From assembly GCA_016875195.1 (NCBI GenBank), contig VGRY01000052.1, positions 1 through 32,068 on the forward strand: a stretch of DNA of 32,068 nucleotides. The letters are read 5' to 3'. Numbering within the stretch: the first letter of the stretch is position 1; each line of letters begins with the position of its first letter. Shown piece after piece: positions 30,156 to 32,068 of this stretch. The notes beneath the pieces are model-generated. The model made no database searches. It was not told where the DNA came from and saw only the letters and a program-made list of their open reading frames with translations. The DNA comes from Deltaproteobacteria bacterium. GTDB lineage: Bacteria; Desulfobacterota; BSN033; UBA1163. The translations under genes and the position numbers were made by a program.

Positions 30156-31541
30156 TTACGCCTGAACCTCCGGGAAGATCTTCCCGGGGTTAAAAATCTC
30201 TTCCGGATCGAAAGCCTTCTTCACCTTTTTCATGGCGCCGATATCCTGAGGGGAGAAGATGAAAAGCATCTCCTTCATCTTCTCTGTGCCAATGCCATGC
30301 TCCCCGCTGATGGTTCCGCCTGCATCGGCGCACAATTTCATGATCTCGGATCCAGCCAGATGAACTTTCTCCAGTTCTTCTTTATCCCTTTCATCAAAGA
30401 GGATGAGAGGATGGAGGTTTCCGTCTCCCGCGTGAAAGACATTGGCAATGGCAAGGCCATACTTTTTGCTCACCTCCATCACCTTGACCAATACCTCCGG
30501 CAGTTTGGTCCTCGGCACGGTTCCGTCACAGACCAGATAGTTGGGACGAAGCCTTGAAATGGCGCCAAATGCCCCCTTCCGGCCTGCCCACAGTTGCATT
30601 CTCTCTGCTTCTGTCTTCGCCGATTTTACTTCACGGGCATTATTCTTTCTGCAGATATCCATGATCCGTTCTGCCAGTCTCTCCATTCCATCTTTAAGCC
30701 CATCTAATTCAATGAGAAGAACAGCCTCTGCGTCGAGCGGAAACCCGGCATGCACTGATTCCTCAACCGCCTTGATCGTCAATTTATCAAGGATCTCGAG
30801 GGTAGCTGGGATAATACCATCAGCGATGATAGAAGACACGGTTCTGCCGGCATCCTCTAATGAATTGTAGATAGCCAGCATCGTCTTGACTGCTTCGGAT
30901 TTGGGCATGATCCGGAGGACCAGTTTGGTGGCGATTCCCAGCGTCCCTTCTGAACCCACTAGGAGTCCTGTCAGATCATATCCGGGATGGTCGAGCGCCT
31001 TGCCGCCAACTTGAATCACCTCTCCATCCGGCAGAACAACTTCAGCGCCCAGGATATGGTTGGTCGTCACACCATATTTAAGGCAGTGTGGGCCTCCTGA
31101 ATTTTCGGCAAAATTTCCTCCGAAGGTGGAAACTTTCTCGCTCGCAGGGTCAGGTTGATAGACAAATCCGTAACGCGCCAACTGATTTTTCAGCGCAAGG
31201 GTAAAAAGACCCACCTCTACGACAGCCCTTTGGTTTTCGATATCGATCTCAAGTACTTTGTTCATCCTGGAGAAGTGAAGGATGATCCCACCCCGTGTGG
31301 GAATCGTTCCGCCGCTCAGATTCGTTCCCGACCCTCTTGCAATGACAGGGATGCGCTCTCGGTAACAAAACTTGACGATCTGAGAAACCTCCTGGGTTGA
31401 ACCCGGAAAGACAATGCAATCGGGTTTACCTAAAAAAAGGGATGCATCGTAACCATAGAGCAACAGGTCAGTCTCCGAAAAAAGCACATTCTCCTTCCCA
31501 ACAATCTTTGTCAGTTCGTCTATCATCTGCTCACGTTGCAT
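30156..31541 (-). CDS. glcD: FAD-linked 2-hydroxyacid dehydrogenase, GlcD family
   Basis: 461 residues. The FAD domain spans about 40-215: FPGSTQEVSQIVKFCYRERIPVIARGSGTNLSGGTIPTRGGIILHF, then FGGNFAENSGGPHCLKYGVTTNHILGAEVVLPDGEVI and DLTGLLVGSEGTLGIATKLVLRI. The C-terminal active-site region has NVFHAGDGNLHPLILFD (about 367-383) and GGTISGEHGIGTEK (about 406-419), both family diagnostics. Oxidises glycolate, D-lactate or a similar 2-hydroxyacid and hands electrons to the GlcF-like protein. AAGGAGGA stands ahead of the ATG at 31541. The exact substrate is open. Confidence 0.92.
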   Translation of the reverse strand: MQREQMIDELTKIVGKENVLFSETDLLLYGYDASLFLGKPDCIVFPGSTQEVSQIVKFCYRERIPVIARGSGTNLSGGTIPTRGGIILHFSRMNKVLEIDIENQRAVVEVGLFTLALKNQLARYGFVYQPDPASEKVSTFGGNFAENSGGPHCLKYGVTTNHILGAEVVLPDGEVIQVGGKALDHPGYDLTGLLVGSEGTLGIATKLVLRIMPKSEAVKTMLAIYNSLEDAGRTVSSIIADGIIPATLEILDKLTIKAVEESVHAGFPLDAEAVLLIELDGLKDGMERLAERIMDICRKNNAREVKSAKTEAERMQLWAGRKGAFGAISRLRPNYLVCDGTVPRTKLPEVLVKVMEVSKKYGLAIANVFHAGDGNLHPLILFDERDKEELEKVHLAGSEIMKLCADAGGTISGEHGIGTEKMKEMLFIFSPQDIGAMKKVKKAFDPEEIFNPGKIFPEVQA

Positions 31542-31555
31542 AGATCCTCCTTATT

Positions 31556-31653
31556 GAAGCAGTTCGGAGTTATGAGTTCGGAGTTCGGAGTTTTAAATCA
31601 AACTTTGAATTTTAGGATTCTTTATTCCGCATTCCGAATTCCGCAATCCGCAA
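31556..31653. repeat. Hairpin of degenerate GTTCGGA-type short repeats
   Basis: The left half repeats GTTCGGAGTTATGAGTTCGGA GTTCGGAGTT (31561-31590 region); the right half (about 31615-31653) repeats ATTCCGCATTCCGAATTCCGC AATCCGC, partly complementary. It fills the gap between the formyltransferase and GlcD genes. Confidence 0.65.
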
Positions 31654-31661
31654 TTTATTTA

Positions 31662-32068
31662 CTATCCCAACCGCTCTCCAACCTTGATTCCAACCGACTG
31701 TGCGAATTCCAGCGGTCCGATTTTATCTCCTTTATCCACTCGCAACTTGCCAACGACGATGACCCCGCCTTGGACAGCGATTTGAAGGCCACCCTCTTCA
31801 ATCGCAACAACCTCTCCGGGTTGTCTTTCAATGTTTGAGGAAGATATTTTCGCCTCATAAAATCTCACTTTTTTCCCCTCACCCTTCCCCTCTCCCCTCA
31901 GGGGAGAGGGATAGGGTGAGGGGTGGTAAGTCGTATAGGCGCCTGGCTGGGGATCGCATCCTCTAATTAAATTGTAAATCTCATCGAGTGGTTTTTCAAA
32001 ATTGATGGAGGCAACCCGGTCATCGCAGGGAGGCTCATAGGTTGCCCTTGATTCATCCTGAGGAATTC
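31662..32068 (-). CDS. Formyltransferase-family protein (Fmt-like), C-terminal part, partial
   Basis: 135 residues are visible; the N-terminus lies beyond the window. PQDESRATYEPPCDDRVASINFEKPLDEIYNLIRGCDPQPGAYTTY matches the inter-domain region of methionyl-tRNA formyltransferases (IYNLIRGC.PQPGAYTT). The final 68 residues (KVRFYEAKI...GGLQIAVQGG...GDKIGPLEFAQSVGIKVGERLG) are the C-terminal beta-barrel domain of Fmt. The usual ..DG.IDW.. segment is replaced by CDDRVASINFEKP, so it may be a specialised formyltransferase using 10-formyl-H4folate rather than the housekeeping enzyme. Oddity: a palindromic repeat is inserted in frame, coding for HPSPYPSPLRGEGKGEG between AYTTY and KKVRFYEA. Confidence 0.82.
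   Translation of the reverse strand, partial: IPQDESRATYEPPCDDRVASINFEKPLDEIYNLIRGCDPQPGAYTTYHPSPYPSPLRGEGKGEGKKVRFYEAKISSSNIERQPGEVVAIEEGGLQIAVQGGVIVVGKLRVDKGDKIGPLEFAQSVGIKVGERLG
31870..31924. repeat. C-rich/G-rich palindromic element inserted in frame in the formyltransferase gene
   Basis: The arms at 31875-31898 and 31900-31923 pair at 22 of 24 positions around a one-base centre; the left arm begins CCCCTCACCC and the right ends GGGTGAGGGG. It is read through in the minus-strand frame without a stop. Confidence 0.85.

Noticed and set aside
1..32068. tRNA, rRNA or riboswitch, including a cobalamin riboswitch near the B12-dependent genes
   Set aside because: No tRNA clover-leaf, rRNA segment or recognised riboswitch core was seen on reading the intergenic regions; a covariance-model search could still find one.

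Overview
The window looks like a chromosomal piece of an anaerobic, mid-GC bacterium. My best guess is Desulfobacterota (former Deltaproteobacteria), possibly a syntroph or sulfate reducer. The reasons are an oxygen-sensitive 2-oxoacid:ferredoxin oxidoreductase, a B12-dependent acyl-CoA mutase, a methyl-H4folate:corrinoid methyltransferase, a LarA-type racemase, GlcD/E/F-type 2-hydroxyacid dehydrogenase genes, three TRAP transporters, and intergenic regions crowded with palindromic repeats. The phylum is inferred; there is no rRNA or other marker gene to test it.

Layout. 1-628 (-): N-terminal part of an acyl-CoA mutase, cut by the window edge. 954-3971 (-): TRAP system 1 (dctP-dctQ-dctM). 4417-6967 (+): a flavin-reductase-like protein and an aryl-acid-type AMP ligase, each with its own good sigma70-like promoter. 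7294-10231 (+): TRAP system 2. 10389-13293 (-): a three-gene signalling module, in which a Cache-HAMP membrane receptor without an output domain lies between two DUF4388/PATAN-like proteins. 13452-14123 (-): an exported protein of unknown function. 14197-17233 (-): TRAP system 3. 17420-21892 (-): four genes for a 2-oxoacid:acceptor oxidoreductase (gamma; a fused NAD(P)H/FAD/ferredoxin subunit; alpha; beta), on the same strand directly upstream of TRAP system 3. 22324-22998 (-): a GntR/FadR-type regulator, divergent from 23370-24653 (+), a LarA-family racemase. 24672-25374: a small inverted-repeat-bounded cassette with a frameshifted DUF559 endonuclease-like gene. 25420-31541 (-): DUF1638 protein, methyltransferase, and GlcF, GlcE-like and GlcD proteins. 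31662-32068 (-): C-terminal part of a formyltransferase.

How it may fit together (inference). TRAP systems bring in carboxylates. 2-Hydroxyacids would be epimerised by the LarA-like enzyme and oxidised by the GlcDEF-like proteins. The resulting 2-oxoacids would be oxidatively decarboxylated to acyl-CoA by the Por-type enzyme, with electrons passed to ferredoxin and NAD(P). The ligase and mutase would activate and rearrange acyl-CoAs, and the methyltransferase would link to C1 metabolism. The GntR regulator, which shares its promoter region with the LarA gene, is the obvious candidate controller.

The most unusual feature is the repeat content. There are (1) about ten C-rich/G-rich palindromes, one inserted in frame inside the formyltransferase gene and two supplying the start and stop contexts of the DUF559 gene; (2) two elements with matching 21-bp terminal inverted repeats on either side of gntR; and (3) six long hairpins built from short degenerate tandem units, nearly all located between genes of one operon.
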